From Taylorella equigenitalis ATCC 35865 (lineage in GTDB: Bacteria > Pseudomonadota > Gammaproteobacteria > Burkholderiales > Burkholderiaceae_B), in contig NC_018108.1 in the NCBI RefSeq assembly GCF_000276685.1, positions 434,001 to 498,000 on the forward strand: DNA of 64,000 nt, in the 5' to 3' direction. Both the position numbers and the translations under genes were made by a program. Of this stretch, positions 49,852 through 61,900 are shown piece by piece. Every line of letters starts with the position of its first letter. Within the stretch, counting starts at the first letter, position 1. The notes beneath the pieces were generated by a model, which did not search any database, was not told the DNA's origin, and saw only the letters and a list, made by a program, of their open reading frames with translations.

Positions 49852-50945
49852 TGAATATTTGGTCATGGTTTACTGACGGTATTGCTCGACTTCATGTTTG
49901 GGGAGCGGACTTTTTTGGTCCAACCTTATGGATGATTATTTGGTATGTTTTGATGATTTTAGTCATCATTTTACCTATAGTTATTTTGGTAGCATTTTTA
50001 ACTTTGTGGGAGCGTAGGCTTATTGCGTATATGCATGTGCGTCGTGGACCTAATCGTGTTGGTCCATCTGGATTGCTCCAACCGTTTGCTGATGTTTTAA
50101 AGCTTTTAACTAAAGAAGTAATCATTCCCGCTAAAGCAAATAAAGTATTATATTTATTAGCAACCCTAATCACACTAGTACCAGCTCTTGTAACATGGGC
50201 TGTTGTGCCTTTTGGACCAGAAGCAGTTCTTGCTGATATAAATGCAGGTCTGCTTTTCGTTATGGCAGTTACTTCATTGGGTGTATATGGAGTTATTTTG
50301 GGTGGATGGGCTTCAAACTCTAAGTATCCTTTGATAGCTGCTATGAGGGCTTCTGCTCAGATGATTTCGTATGAATTGGCTATGGGGTTTGTACTCCTTA
50401 CTGTATTGCTAATATCTGGCACGCTAAAGATGAATGGTGTTGTTCTTCAACAAACAGAAGGGTGGTTTGCTGAACATGGAATTACCTTTATGTCATGGAA
50501 TTGGTTGCCATTATTTCCATTATTTATTATTTACGTGATTTCATCTGTAGCAGAAACTAATAGGCATCCGTTTGATGTTGTAGAGGGTGAATCAGAAATT
50601 GTAGCTGGTCATATGGTTGAGTACTCTGGTATGGGTTTTGCTATGTTCTTTTTGGCAGAATACGCAAACATGATACTTTTGTCTTCTATGGCATCTATAT
50701 TCTTCCTAGGTGGTTGGACTAGTCCACTGAATTTTGCACCTTTTACATATATACCAGGTTGGATTTGGCTTGGTTTAAAAGCATTTGTTGTGGTTTCTTT
50801 CTTTATATGGTTTAGAGCTACATTCCCTAGATATCGCTACGATCAAATAATGCGTTTAGGTTGGAAAATTTTTATTCCTCTTACTGGTATATGGTTTTTA
50901 ATCATTGCCATATGGAAAAATTCTCCGCTTAGTATTTGGAATTAG
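49851..50945 (+). CDS. nuoH: NADH-quinone oxidoreductase subunit H
   Basis: This 364-residue, eight-helix subunit lies at the arm joint and lines the quinone channel. Family motifs [29 protein letters not shown] and [22 protein letters not shown] are all intact. It is translationally coupled to nuoG through TAATG. Confidence 0.98.
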   Translation: MNIWSWFTDGIARLHVWGADFFGPTLWMIIWYVLMILVIILPIVILVAFLTLWERRLIAYMHVRRGPNRVGPSGLLQPFADVLKLLTKEVIIPAKANKVLYLLATLITLVPALVTWAVVPFGPEAVLADINAGLLFVMAVTSLGVYGVILGGWASNSKYPLIAAMRASAQMISYELAMGFVLLTVLLISGTLKMNGVVLQQTEGWFAEHGITFMSWNWLPLFPLFIIYVISSVAETNRHPFDVVEGESEIVAGHMVEYSGMGFAMFFLAEYANMILLSSMASIFFLGGWTSPLNFAPFTYIPGWIWLGLKAFVVVSFFIWFRATFPRYRYDQIMRLGWKIFIPLTGIWFLIIAIWKNSPLSIWN

Positions 50946-50953
50946 GAGTTGTT

Positions 50954-51439
50954 GTGAGTTTTGCTAAATCATTTGCTGGACTTTTTCTAACTGAACTCTT
51001 AAAAGGGATGGCAGTTACTGGAAAGTATTTTTTTAAACCCAAGTTCACACTTAGATATCCATACGAAAAGACTCCTATGTCACCTCGTTTTCGTGGACTT
51101 CATGCCCAAAGACGATATGAAAATGGGGAAGAGAGATGTATTGCATGTAAGCTTTGCGAAGCAGTTTGTCCTGCTATGGCTATTACAATTGAATCACATG
51201 AACGTGAGGATGGTGCTCGTAAGACATCTAGATACGATATTGATTTAACTAAGTGTATTTTCTGTGGTTTCTGTGAGGAAAGCTGTCCTGTGGAAGCTAT
51301 CGTTGAAACTCACATCCATGAGTACCACGGCGAAAAAGCAAGCGACTTGTACTTCACTAAAGATATGTTGCTTGCAATCGGTGACAAATATGAACCTGAA
51401 ATCGCTGCTCGAAGAGCGATAGACGGTAAGTACCGATAA
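50954..51439 (+). CDS. nuoI: NADH-quinone oxidoreductase subunit I
   Basis: I choose GTG 50954 as start because AGGAG (50944-50948) lies six bases upstream and the product (161 residues) then matches the family length; an in-frame TTG at 50936 would fall inside nuoH. Two [4Fe-4S] ligand sets are visible, [12 protein letters not shown] and [12 protein letters not shown], which form clusters N6a and N6b. A short N-terminal hydrophobic segment anchors it. Confidence 0.97.
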   Translation: MSFAKSFAGLFLTELLKGMAVTGKYFFKPKFTLRYPYEKTPMSPRFRGLHAQRRYENGEERCIACKLCEAVCPAMAITIESHEREDGARKTSRYDIDLTKCIFCGFCEESCPVEAIVETHIHEYHGEKASDLYFTKDMLLAIGDKYEPEIAARRAIDGKYR

Positions 51440-51453
51440 TAGGTGTATGAGAT

Positions 51454-52245
51454 ATGACATTTACTGATATTTTATTTTACTTATTAGCTATAGTTCTGCT
51501 TTATGCAGGTGTGCGGGTAGTACTTGCAAGGCATCCAGTCGTGGGCGTACTTCATTTGATATTGGCATTTTTTAATGCATCCATGTTGTGGATTTTAATT
51601 GGAGCAGAGTTCTTGGGCCTACTATTAATAATTATATATGTAGGTGCAGTCATGGTGCTTTTCTTATTCGTAGTGATGATGGTAGATGTGGTGCCAGAGA
51701 CCTTGCGTAAGGATTTTCGTACTTACCTTCCTATTGGCTTAGTGGTAGGTGGTGTCATGGTTGCAGAGATTGCGTTTATCCTTGGATCTGCTTATTTAGA
51801 TTCCTCATCACCTAAATCATGGCCAGATACTTATAACAATACATTGGCCCTTGGTATTGAGATGTATAGTAAGTATTCTTATCCTATTCAAGTTGGTGCA
51901 TTAATTCTTCTAGTGGGTATGATTGCAGCAATTGCTTTGACTCTACGTGAACGCAAAAATCGTAAATATGTTTTAGTTAGTGATCAGTTGAAAGTAGAAG
52001 CTAAAGATCGTGTTAGATTGGTTAGCCTGCCCTCAGAGCCACTTACCGTGCCTAAGCCTGAAGTTATTGAAGAAGAACCCATTGCTGAGCAAGCACCTAA
52101 GAGTGAATCTTCTAAGAGTGATGCTCCTAAGAGTGAAGCGAAACCAAATAGCCCTAAGGTTGAAGCCAATAAAGCAGAAACATCAAAATCTGATGCTCCT
52201 AAAACAGATGCAACTAAATCAGAAGCTAAAGTGGAGGTTAAATAA
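51454..52245 (+). CDS. nuoJ: NADH-quinone oxidoreductase subunit J with repetitive tail
   Basis: Residues ~1-170 are a normal five-helix NuoJ, including [27 protein letters not shown]. The product has 263 residues, some 60 beyond the usual end. The added tail is low-complexity, Lys/Ser/Ala/Pro/Glu-rich, with repeated SKSDAPK/PKSEAK units; its DNA has three close CTAAGAGTGA copies. nuoK follows after two bases. Confidence 0.96.
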   Translation: MTFTDILFYLLAIVLLYAGVRVVLARHPVVGVLHLILAFFNASMLWILIGAEFLGLLLIIIYVGAVMVLFLFVVMMVDVVPETLRKDFRTYLPIGLVVGGVMVAEIAFILGSAYLDSSSPKSWPDTYNNTLALGIEMYSKYSYPIQVGALILLVGMIAAIALTLRERKNRKYVLVSDQLKVEAKDRVRLVSLPSEPLTVPKPEVIEEEPIAEQAPKSESSKSDAPKSEAKPNSPKVEANKAETSKSDAPKTDATKSEAKVEVK

Positions 52246-52247
52246 TA

Positions 52248-52571
52248 ATGTCCATTACACTTGCACACTATTTAATCCTAGCCGCTATTTTATTTGCACT
52301 GGGAGTTTTTGGGATATTCTTTAACCGTCGTAATTTAATTGCTCTTCTTATGTCTTTGGAGTTGATTTTATTAGCGGTTAATATCAATTTTGTGGCGTTT
52401 TCATTCTGGCACACCGTAGATGGACTACCTGATTCTGCAGGTCAAATTTTTGTATTCTTTATTTTGACTGTGGCCGCCGCCGAAGCCGCCATAGGTCTAG
52501 CAATACTGGTCTTATTGTTCCGTAAACTTAATTCTATTAACGTCGATGACGTTTCGCAATTGAAGGGCTAA
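52248..52571 (+). CDS. nuoK: NADH-quinone oxidoreductase subunit K
   Basis: This 107-residue, three-helix proton-channel subunit has the conserved Glu residues in the helices ([18 protein letters not shown] and [13 protein letters not shown]). Length is normal. It sits two bases after nuoJ and five before nuoL. Confidence 0.98.
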   Translation: MSITLAHYLILAAILFALGVFGIFFNRRNLIALLMSLELILLAVNINFVAFSFWHTVDGLPDSAGQIFVFFILTVAAAEAAIGLAILVLLFRKLNSINVDDVSQLKG

Positions 52572-52576
52572 GGTTT

Positions 52577-54616
52577 ATGAATATGTCTACACTTTCACCA
52601 ACTTTACTCATAGCAATTGCATTAGCTCCCTTGTTAGGTGCAATCCTATCTGGCCTATGTGGTACTAATTTTCTTGCAAACTTTGTATCTCGAAGAGGAG
52701 CACATTTAATTACAATTGTACTGGTTGCATTTTCTGCTTTAGCTTCTGGATACGTTTTATATGAAGTAATAGTAAACAATGCCTACTTCAATGAGATGTT
52801 TTACACATGGTCCCAAATCGGATCTCCTACTGATGAATCGCATTTTGCTATAGAAGTAGGATTTCTAATTGATCCATTAAGTGCAATGATGATGGTCGTA
52901 GTTACATCAGTCTCATTGATGGTTCATATTTACACAATTGGATATATGGCAGATGATCCTGGGTATCAAAGATTTTTTGCTTATATTTCACTATTTACCT
53001 TTTCAATGCTCATACTTGTTATGGGTAACAATATGCTACTACTGTTTTTCGGTTGGGAGGCAGTTGGTTTAGTTTCTTATTTGCTTATCGGATTTTGGTT
53101 TACTAAAGAAACAGCAATATTTGCAAATATGAAGGCATTCTTAGTAAATAGGGTTGGTGACTTTGGGTTCTTGCTTGGTATTGGTTTATTATTTGCCTAC
53201 TCTGGATCTCTAAATTATTCAGATGTGTTTGCACAGGCAGATCGCCTAGATCAAATTACAGTTATGGGTGATTGGCATTTGCTTACCCTAGCTTGTATTT
53301 GTCTATTTGTGGGGGCAATGGGTAAATCAGCACAAGTTCCATTACATGCTTGGCTTCCTGATTCTATGGAAGGTCCTACCCCTATATCAGCCCTAATTCA
53401 CGCAGCTACAATGGTTACAGCGGGTATATTTATGGTGGCTCGATTCTCACCACTATATGAATTAGCTCCAAGTGCCTTATCATTAATTATTATTGTTGGG
53501 GCCATAGGTGCATTATTCTTGGGTTTACTTGGTTTAATTCAAAATGATATTAAACGTGTAGTAGCGTACTCTACTTTATCTCAACTGGGATATATGACTG
53601 TCGCTCTGGGAGCATCGGCATATTCAGTTGCTGTTTTCCATCTGATGACACATGCCTTTTTCAAAGCTCTATTATTCCTAGGAGCTGGGTCAGTTATTAT
53701 AGGAATGCACCATAATCAAGATATTCGTTATATGGGTAATGTGCGTAAGTACATGCCTATAACGTGGATTACATTTCTTATAGGTACTCTGTCACTTGTC
53801 GGTACTCCTTTCTTCTCTGGATTCTATTCAAAAGAACACGTAATTGAGGCAGCTAAACATGCAGATGTGTGGGGTGCTGGTTTTGCTTACTGGGCAACTT
53901 TAATTGGCGTGTTTGTAACTTCACTCTATTCTTTTAGGTTGTATTTCCTAGTGTTCCATGGAGATGAACGCTACCATTTAGCACCTGTCGAAGATCATCA
54001 TGATGATGGACATGTCGAACATGATTATGGACATTCTAAACCTCATGAATCTCCATTAGTAGTCACTATCCCATTAATTCTTTTAGCTATTCCTTCAGTT
54101 TTTGTAGGTGCATGGGCAGTTGACTATATGCTATTTGGTGGATTCTTCAAAGAGGCCATTTTTATCGACTCTAATGTACATCATGCCTTAAAAGAACTTG
54201 AGCATCATTTCCATGGTTGGGTTGAATATGGTATGCATGCATTTACGACAGTTCCTTTCTGGTTGATGATTGCAGGATTTGTAGTTGCATTTTATTGCTA
54301 TGTCATCGATAAGACATTGCCATCCAGAATTGCTAAATCTATACCTGGTGTGTTGCGTGTCCTAGAAAACAAATACTATGTGGATTGGGTATATGAAAAC
54401 ATATTCGCTGCGGGAGCTCGTAAAATTGGACGTTTCCTCTGGAATGCCGGAGATAAAGGCATAATCGAGGGTGTGTTTATTGGAGGGGCTACACGCATCG
54501 TAAACTTGCTAGCTGCAACTGGACGATTCTTCCAGTCTGGGTATATTTACCATTATGCGTTCGTGATGATTGTGGGTCTCATGGTTTTAATAACTTTGTT
54601 CTTAATTATGAAGTAA
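52577..54616 (+). CDS. nuoL: NADH-quinone oxidoreductase subunit L
   Basis: The 679-residue antiporter-like subunit is the distal proton pump. The motifs FFGWEAVGLVSYLLIGFW, MGKSAQVPLHAWLPDSMEGPTPISALIHAATMV and a long C-terminal lateral helix region are present. A His/Asp-rich loop (EDHHDDGHVEHDYGH) lies near residue 480. A second ATG two codons in is possible. Confidence 0.97.
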   Translation: MNMSTLSPTLLIAIALAPLLGAILSGLCGTNFLANFVSRRGAHLITIVLVAFSALASGYVLYEVIVNNAYFNEMFYTWSQIGSPTDESHFAIEVGFLIDPLSAMMMVVVTSVSLMVHIYTIGYMADDPGYQRFFAYISLFTFSMLILVMGNNMLLLFFGWEAVGLVSYLLIGFWFTKETAIFANMKAFLVNRVGDFGFLLGIGLLFAYSGSLNYSDVFAQADRLDQITVMGDWHLLTLACICLFVGAMGKSAQVPLHAWLPDSMEGPTPISALIHAATMVTAGIFMVARFSPLYELAPSALSLIIIVGAIGALFLGLLGLIQNDIKRVVAYSTLSQLGYMTVALGASAYSVAVFHLMTHAFFKALLFLGAGSVIIGMHHNQDIRYMGNVRKYMPITWITFLIGTLSLVGTPFFSGFYSKEHVIEAAKHADVWGAGFAYWATLIGVFVTSLYSFRLYFLVFHGDERYHLAPVEDHHDDGHVEHDYGHSKPHESPLVVTIPLILLAIPSVFVGAWAVDYMLFGGFFKEAIFIDSNVHHALKELEHHFHGWVEYGMHAFTTVPFWLMIAGFVVAFYCYVIDKTLPSRIAKSIPGVLRVLENKYYVDWVYENIFAAGARKIGRFLWNAGDKGIIEGVFIGGATRIVNLLAATGRFFQSGYIYHYAFVMIVGLMVLITLFLIMK

Positions 54617-54625
54617 GGTAAGCAT

Positions 54626-56107
54626 ATGACATCTTCTATTCCTTGGCTAACCTTATCGATTTTTGTACCTGTTATCGCAGGGCTATTTGTGCTTTTCTTT
54701 GGTAGTGATGAGAGGGCAGAGTATACCCGAAGGATGGCTTTAATAGGTGCTATTGTTAGTTTTGTAGTTACCATACCCTTAATTGCAGGATTTGATGCAT
54801 CTACTTCAAACTTTCAATTTGAAGAAAATATCGCTTGGATATCTGCATTTAATGCTCACTACCATTTAGGTGTAGATGGTATAAGTGTGTGGTTTATTTT
54901 ATTAACAGCCATAACTAATATTTTAGTTATTGTTGCTGGCTGGGAGGTCATTAAGTCACGTATATCTCAATATATGGCGGCGTTCTTGATACTTTCAGGA
55001 TTAATGATAGGGGTTTTTGCATCCATTGATGGTTTACTATTTTATGTATTCTTCGAGGCTACTCTAATTCCTATGTACATTATCATAGGTGTTTGGGGTG
55101 GTCCAAATCGCGTCTATGCAGCCTTCAAATTCTTTTTATACACCCTTTTAGGTTCATTACTAACTCTGGTTGCATTTATTTATCTATACAGTCAATCAGG
55201 CACATTTGATATTGCTCAGTGGCAGGACTTACCACTTGCGTTAACCCCACAATTATTTATATTTTTCGCATTGTTTGCTGCATTTGCAGTCAAAGTTCCT
55301 ATGTGGCCAGTACACACATGGTTACCAGATGCCCACGTTGAGGCTCCTACTGGAGGCTCCATGGTTTTAGCGGCGATTATGCTTAAACTTGGTGCATATG
55401 GCTTTTTGAGATTCTCACTGCCAATCACACCCGATGCATCTCAGGAAATGGCATGGCTTATGATAACGCTTTCTCTTGCGGCCATTATATACATTAGTCT
55501 CGTTGCGATTGTTCAAGAGGATATGAAAAAACTTATTGCCTATTCTTCAGTTGCACATATGGGCTTTGTTACTTTGGGGACATTTCTCTTTACTTCAATT
55601 GGTATAGAGGGTGCCATTATACAAATGATTTCACACGGTTTTGTATCAGCAGCTATGTTCATGTGCATAGGTGTTATGTATGATCGTTTGCATTCAAGAC
55701 AAATCAAAGACTATGGTGGTGTTATTAATGTGATGCCTAAGTTTGTCACTTTCTTTGTGCTTTTCTCAATGGCAAATAGTGGCCTTCCAGGTACTAGTGG
55801 ATTTATCGGTGAATTCTACGTTATCTTAGCAGCTGTTCAACATAATTTCTGGATAGGTCTTCTAGCAGCTACATCGCTTATTTTGGGTGCCGCTTACTCA
55901 TTATGGATGGTCAAACGTGTTGCCTACGGTCCTATACGTAATGTTCACGTAAGAGATATGTTTGATATTGATTCTCGTGAGTTTGCGATACTTGCTATAT
56001 TGGCATTGTTTACGATATTTATGGGTGTTTACCCACAAGCATTTACTGATGTAATGCATGCTTCTGTTCAAAACTTACTTGAGCATGTGTCTCATTCAAA
56101 ACTTTAA
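54626..56107 (+). CDS. nuoM: NADH-quinone oxidoreductase subunit M
   Basis: This 493-residue antiporter-like subunit has the key motifs FFEATLIPMYIIIGVWG, KVPMWPVHTWLPDAHVEAPTGGSMVLAAIMLKLG and SSVAHMGFV. Length is normal. It lies between nuoL and nuoN with about ten bases on each side. Confidence 0.98.
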   Translation: MTSSIPWLTLSIFVPVIAGLFVLFFGSDERAEYTRRMALIGAIVSFVVTIPLIAGFDASTSNFQFEENIAWISAFNAHYHLGVDGISVWFILLTAITNILVIVAGWEVIKSRISQYMAAFLILSGLMIGVFASIDGLLFYVFFEATLIPMYIIIGVWGGPNRVYAAFKFFLYTLLGSLLTLVAFIYLYSQSGTFDIAQWQDLPLALTPQLFIFFALFAAFAVKVPMWPVHTWLPDAHVEAPTGGSMVLAAIMLKLGAYGFLRFSLPITPDASQEMAWLMITLSLAAIIYISLVAIVQEDMKKLIAYSSVAHMGFVTLGTFLFTSIGIEGAIIQMISHGFVSAAMFMCIGVMYDRLHSRQIKDYGGVINVMPKFVTFFVLFSMANSGLPGTSGFIGEFYVILAAVQHNFWIGLLAATSLILGAAYSLWMVKRVAYGPIRNVHVRDMFDIDSREFAILAILALFTIFMGVYPQAFTDVMHASVQNLLEHVSHSKL

Positions 56108-56118
56108 GGGCTATATGA

Positions 56119-57603
56119 ATGGATAATCAATTTAATTATGTTCTTGCACTACCTGAGATCATACTTTGCGTATTTGCGATATTGATTCTCTTAAGTGATG
56201 CCTTTTTTCGTTCCGTTGATAGTGTCACTAGCTATTTATTATCGATTGGAACTCTAGTTTTAACGCTTGTAGTCACGTTATTTCAATGGACTCAAGATGT
56301 CAGTGGATTGACTTTTTACAATAATTTTATTGTCGATTCATTTGCACATTTTCTTAAAGTTTGTTCAATTATTGCCGTACTTGTGACTTTTATATATGGT
56401 CGTAGATATGTAGTTGAAAGGCATATGGTTAAGGGCGGGGAGTTCTATTCACTAGCCTTATTCGCATTGCTAGGACAGTTCGTGATGATTTCCGCTTCTA
56501 GTATGCTTACGATTTATCTTGGCTTAGAGTTGATGTCGCTTTCATTATATGCCTTAGTAGCCGTCCGTCGAGATAGTTTATTAAGTATCGAATCTGCTAT
56601 GAAGTACTATGTTTTAGGATCATTAGCTTCTGGCTTTATGCTTTATGGTATTTCACTTCTATACGGATCAGTGCATGGTCTTGGTTTAGCTCAGATGGCT
56701 TCTGTTTTAGCTAGTGGTGAATACCACCCTATGGCTTTTTACTTGGGTATGGTTTTTGTTGTTGCTGGCATTGCATTTAAATTGGGTGCCGTACCATTTC
56801 ATATGTGGTTGCCAGACGTATATGGTGGAGCTCCTACCATCGTAACTCTTACAATCGCTTCAGCTCCTAAATTAGCTGCTTTTGCTATGGCAATGCGCTT
56901 TTTAATCGAGGGTATGCATACTCTACATGATATTTGGCAGCCGATGTTAATTATTATGGCAGTACTATCACTTGTTATTGGAAATTTAACCGCCATAATG
57001 CAAACCAACTTCAAACGTATGCTTGCATATTCAACAATTTCACACATTGGTTTCGTGCTACTTGGTTTGCTTTCAGGAGTTGCAGATGATCAGTTAAATT
57101 CAGGAGCTTATGGTTCAGCTTTGTTTTATATAATCATCTACGTACTAACTACATTAGCTACTTTTGGCGTGATTCTATTTATGAGTAATCGAGGGTTCGA
57201 AGCTGATGAAATTTCGGACTTAGCTGGTCTTAATAAGCGTTGTCCACTTTTGGCGTTTGCTATTTTATTACTCATGTTTTCGCTTGCTGGAATTCCGCCA
57301 CTAGTTGGATTCTATTCTAAACTCGTGGTCCTTCAAGCGGTACTATCAGCTGGATATGTAAGCTTAACAGTAGTAGCAGTTATTTTCTCTTTAATAGGTG
57401 CTTTCTACTATTTGCGTGTGGTTAAAACAATGTATTTTGATGAACCTCCAGCAAACCCTGTACCTTTAGCTCCAGTTAGTGCTGCGGGATATGGAATTTT
57501 TGCATTAAATTCTGCATTAATAGTTTTACTCGGTATTACGCCTGGTTGGCTTATGAGCCTATGTGTTCAGGTTATTGATCAGTCTTTAAGATTTACCAAC
57601 TGA
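56119..57603 (+). CDS. nuoN: NADH-quinone oxidoreductase subunit N
   Basis: The 494-residue third antiporter-like subunit has [34 protein letters not shown] and [13 protein letters not shown]. It completes the operon. The following DUF2818 gene starts three bases later and is probably on the same transcript. Confidence 0.98.
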   Translation: MDNQFNYVLALPEIILCVFAILILLSDAFFRSVDSVTSYLLSIGTLVLTLVVTLFQWTQDVSGLTFYNNFIVDSFAHFLKVCSIIAVLVTFIYGRRYVVERHMVKGGEFYSLALFALLGQFVMISASSMLTIYLGLELMSLSLYALVAVRRDSLLSIESAMKYYVLGSLASGFMLYGISLLYGSVHGLGLAQMASVLASGEYHPMAFYLGMVFVVAGIAFKLGAVPFHMWLPDVYGGAPTIVTLTIASAPKLAAFAMAMRFLIEGMHTLHDIWQPMLIIMAVLSLVIGNLTAIMQTNFKRMLAYSTISHIGFVLLGLLSGVADDQLNSGAYGSALFYIIIYVLTTLATFGVILFMSNRGFEADEISDLAGLNKRCPLLAFAILLLMFSLAGIPPLVGFYSKLVVLQAVLSAGYVSLTVVAVIFSLIGAFYYLRVVKTMYFDEPPANPVPLAPVSAAGYGIFALNSALIVLLGITPGWLMSLCVQVIDQSLRFTN

Positions 57604-57606
57604 TAG

Positions 57607-58128
57607 ATGTATCCTAACTATTCCATTTGGATTATTTTAGTAATCGCTTTTGTAAGTGCAAATCTTTCATTTTTATCTGAAAGAATGTTTGCATTTTCTC
57701 CTATGAGAGTTTCCAATGAACCCTCATCTAAATCTTCATTGTTTTATTTTGTTAGATTTTTAATATGGCTTAGTTTCTTTTTATGTGCGGCTTATTTATC
57801 TAGCAATGTTCTTCTTGATTTACCGGTTCGTGTAGCTGGTTTATTGATTATGGTCGTGTGCTTTGTAATTCCTGGAATTGCCACTAGAAAACACGTTCAG
57901 TTTAAAAACATTTTTATTAATTTGTATGAGCTGATTTTCTTTTTGATATTTGTAGGGTCTGTAGGGTTTTTTATCGAAGGCTACTATGCGAATTCAGTAC
58001 CTCTTGGTTGGCAGTTTTATGCGGTAGGAATATGCATATTTCTACTTATGGCATTTCCGGGTTTTGTGTGGCGTCATCTGATGAACCATCCTCATCTTCC
58101 AAAACACAAACTTCAACAAGAGGTTTAA
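57607..58128 (+). CDS. DUF2818 membrane protein, enlarged
   Basis: DUF2818 proteins follow nuoN in many betaproteobacteria and are usually about 100 residues. This one is 173. The N-terminal block (WIILVIAFVSANLSFLSERMFAF) and the C-terminal block (GWQFYAVGICIFLLMAFPGFVWRHL) match the family, while about 65 extra residues between them contain two or three additional hydrophobic segments. Its function is unknown; the position suggests a complex I accessory role. Confidence 0.82.
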   Translation: MYPNYSIWIILVIAFVSANLSFLSERMFAFSPMRVSNEPSSKSSLFYFVRFLIWLSFFLCAAYLSSNVLLDLPVRVAGLLIMVVCFVIPGIATRKHVQFKNIFINLYELIFFLIFVGSVGFFIEGYYANSVPLGWQFYAVGICIFLLMAFPGFVWRHLMNHPHLPKHKLQQEV

Positions 58129-58147
58129 TTAATCTTTGGCTTGGCTT

Positions 58148-58906
58148 CTAAATCCACTCAAGCACTATGTCCAGCCCGCCAAAATTAATACAGCAATTCA
58201 CATCATCAGAATCCTGAACTGCAGGCTTGGCATGGTAGGCCACTGCTAAATAAGCCTCGTGCATCATATGCAAATCATTCGACCCATCCCCTATGGCAAT
58301 GCATTGAGCTTTCGTAGCTTGCATTCGGTCCCTGGCATCGATTAAATACTTAGCCTTTGCAAAACCATCCACGATATCCCCTAAGACCTCACCAGTTAAA
58401 TACCCTTCTTTATCTATACCAAGAGTATTAGAATGGACTTCAGAAATACCTAATTTTTTTTGAAGGGCATCGGTAAAAAATGTAAATCCGCCAGATACCA
58501 AAAGAGTGTGTACTCCAGCCTCGTGTGCGGTTTTAAGCAAAACCTCTGCTCCTTGATTAAGTTGTAGTCGCTCCTTCAAAACTCGCTCTAGTACATCACT
58601 ATGAACCCCACGAAGCATACTTACGCGACGCCTTAAACTTTCTTTGAAATCGCGAATTTCCCCTCGCATCGTGGCTTCTGTAATCGTAGCAATATCCCCG
58701 CCACGACCTGCTAAAGCCGCAATCTCATCTATACATTCAATATTAATAAGCGTGGAGTCCATGTCCATTGCCAAAATTTTAATATCAGCCCAAGATGGTG
58801 TGCCTTCTGGAAGGTAAGCAAAATTCAGACCTTTTGAGCGTGCATCGCCCTTAGCTTTAAGTAGCGACCCATATCCATTTAAATCCTTTAAAATTAAGCT
58901 ATTCAC
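58148..58906 (-). CDS. serB: Phosphoserine phosphatase
   Basis: The 252-residue HAD-family enzyme performs the last step of serine synthesis. Motif I MDMDSTLINIECIDE, motif II LVSGGFTFF, the FAKAKYL lysine motif and the GDGSNDLHMM motif are intact. It starts with GTG (58906-58904), which overlaps the mfd stop as GTGA, and GGAGG precedes it inside mfd. The usual N-terminal ACT-like region is mostly absent, giving a shorter version than in E. coli. Confidence 0.95.
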   Translation of the reverse strand: MNSLILKDLNGYGSLLKAKGDARSKGLNFAYLPEGTPSWADIKILAMDMDSTLINIECIDEIAALAGRGGDIATITEATMRGEIRDFKESLRRRVSMLRGVHSDVLERVLKERLQLNQGAEVLLKTAHEAGVHTLLVSGGFTFFTDALQKKLGISEVHSNTLGIDKEGYLTGEVLGDIVDGFAKAKYLIDARDRMQATKAQCIAIGDGSNDLHMMHEAYLAVAYHAKPAVQDSDDVNCCINFGGLDIVLEWI

Positions 58907-61900
58907 ACAACCTCCTGAGGTGTAAGGTGAAGTATTAAATCACGTACAATTTGAATCCGTCTCTCAATCTCAAAATTATCCTCGAATTCAATCCGTAGCT
59001 TAGTTGGTCCTTGCAATTTTATCTTTCTGTTTTTTTGAATTAATTCAATAATAATCGCAGGGTCAATTATCTCCTGACTTATATCAAAGTGCAGGGTGGC
59101 AATATCCTCGCTAACATCCACTTTTTTTATTGCTAGTTTTTCAGCTAATATACGCAGTCTATGCGAATGTATAAGCAATTTAGCAGCCAATGGTATCGGC
59201 CCAAATCTATCGACCAATTCTGCTTGCATATCTATAACATCACCTTCGGTTTTTTGCAATGCAAGTCGTTTGTATATCGTAAGGCGAGAGTGTACATCGG
59301 GACAATATTCTTCTGGTAATCGAGCTGAGGTATGTAAATTAATTTCAGTACCCAAATCAAATGGTGACTCAAGATCGGGTTCCTTACCGTTTTTCAAAGC
59401 ATCCATGGTTTTGTTAAGCATATCAGCATAAAGTGTAAAGCCCACTTCATGGATATTGCCAGATTGTTGTTCGCCTAAAACTTCTCCTGTTCCGCGGATT
59501 TCAAGGTCATGCATTGCAAGATAAAATCCTGCTCCTAATTCCTCCATAGCCTGTATCGCCTCAAGACGCATCTTGGCTTGACGTGTGATAGCCTCATCTC
59601 CTGGTGTTAATAAATAAGCATATGCTTGATGATGTGACCTACCCACACGACCGCGTAATTGGTGTAACTGTGCCAAACCTAACTTATCTGCACGATTTAT
59701 TATTATTGTGTTAGCGGTTGGAACGTCAATGCCTGTTTCAATAATCGTGGTACATAACAACAAATTAATCCGTTGATGATAAAAGTCCTTCATAACAGCT
59801 TCAAGTTCACGCTCACTCATTTGCCCATGAGCCACACCAATCCTAGCTTCTGGCAATAACTCCTCAAGCATAGCCTTTCTGTTATGAATGGTATCAACTT
59901 CATTATGTAGAAAATAAAGTTGCCCACCGCGCTTTAATTCACGCAAAACAGCTTCGCGTATCGTACTTTTATCTTCTCGCCTAACAAATGTCTTAATGGC
60001 TAATCGTTTTTGTGGTGCTGTGGCAATAATGGACAAATCGCGTATTCCCTCAAGTGACATACTTAATGTGCGCGGTATCGGAGTTGCCGTTAGGGTCAAT
60101 ATGTCAACCTCAGCCCTCAAAGCCTTTAAAGCCTCTTTTTGTCTTACACCAAACCGATGTTCTTCATCAATAATAATCAAACCTAAGCTTTTAAATTTAA
60201 CTTTATTTGATAAAACTTTATGTGTCCCTATAACAATATCAACGTTGCCATCCGAACAGCCATTTATTGTTTCATTTAATTCTTTTCCAGTTCGGAATCG
60301 AGAAAGTAATGCTACGTTTATAGGCCAATCAGCAAACCGATCTATAAATGTTTGAGCATGTTGTTCTGCTAGCAATGTTGTGGGACACAGAATAACAACC
60401 TGTTTATTGTTAGCGACTGCAATAAAAGCGGCTCTTAAGGCAACTTCAGTTTTACCGAAGCCTACATCACCGCACACAAGCCTATCCATGGGTTTATCGC
60501 TAGCCATATCTTCTAAAACTGAGTCTATTGCTTGTTGTTGATCAGGAGTTTCCTCAAAATCGAAGCCTTCTGAAAACTGGTGATAGTCTTCAAGTGGAAT
60601 TTTGAATTTGTATCCCTCGCGCATAGCTCTTAATGCGTATAGATTAAGAAGTTCTGCAGCAGTATCTCTAACTTGTTTGGCAGCTTTTTTGCAGGCTTTT
60701 TCCCATTGACCAGAACCAAGTCTATGAAGTGGAGCACTTTCGGGATCGCTTCCAGAATAACGGGAGATTACGTGAAGATGCGAAACAGGAACATATAATT
60801 TCGTGTCACCCTCGTAGTTAATTTGTAGCATCTCAACGGTTTCCCCATTTACTTCTAGATGCACAAGTCCTTGATATCTACCAATCCCATGTTGAGCATG
60901 CACAATCGGATCGCCAACTTGAATTTCCGACAGGTCGCGAACCATTGCATCAACATCTGTGTGCTTTTCTCTTTTTCTTTTAATGTGTGGTAGGGCGGCT
61001 GTATCAGGAAATAAATCGTTTTCTGAAAGAATATGTACATCAATATCGCTTAGAGTAAACCCCTTGTTTATAGGGGCTACAACCATAGCAAAATTTGCTG
61101 TGCCACTGATGAATGAAGCTATATCAAGGTTCTGAAGAACTACGTCAACTGATAGACCTGACTCATATAATCTTTGAGACAGAATTTCTCTGCGTCCAGC
61201 AGAATCGACACAGAGGAGTACTTTAGTATTGTTAACAGATAAAAGATTTATAAGATCAGCAAAGGGCTCTGGACTTCTTTTTCGTACAGATATTTTCGGA
61301 GGCTCTTTTATAGCAATTTCAGGGGAGGCAATATCCGAAAGATGGAGTCGTTGGAATTTATTTAGCTTCTTAAAAAACTCCTCAGCTGTTAAAAATAACT
61401 CATGAGGGGCTAAAACAGGGCGTTCGCGGTCGGAATATAAAAATTTATAACGCTTTTGAGTGTCTGCATGAAACTCACTAATTTGCTTATTTATGTCACC
61501 TATAGTGAGAGTGATTGCATCAGTAGGCAAATAGTCAAAAATAGTGGCCGTTTCATCGAAAAAAAGTGGAATGTAATACTCAATCCCAGCGAAATTTATA
61601 CCATTGCCCACATCGCGGTATGGTATGGCTTTTGTGGGATCGCCCTCAAACTTTTCCCTAAACTTGTTGCGGAAAGTATTTCTAGCTTGCTCATCAAAAG
61701 GATATTCTCTACCAGGTAGTAGCTGCACTTTATCAACGGATAATGCACTTCTTTGGGTGTCAACATCGAATGTGCGTATGGTTTCAATTTCATCATCAAA
61801 CAAATCCAATCGATATGGAATTTGTGATCCCATAGGATATATATCGATTATTCCGCCACGTACTGAATATTCTCCCGAAGCCGTAACTTGATTTACGTGC

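Noticed and set aside
50936-50953. TTG start for nuoI
   Set aside because: It overlaps nuoH and lacks a ribosome site; GTG 50954 follows AGGAG.
52010-52324. A Leu/Lys/Gln-rich forward frame over the nuoJ tail
   Set aside because: It is the off-frame reading of the repetitive nuoJ tail and runs into nuoK.
59996-61891. Several forward frames opposite mfd
   Set aside because: They are antisense shadows without ribosome sites or family similarity.
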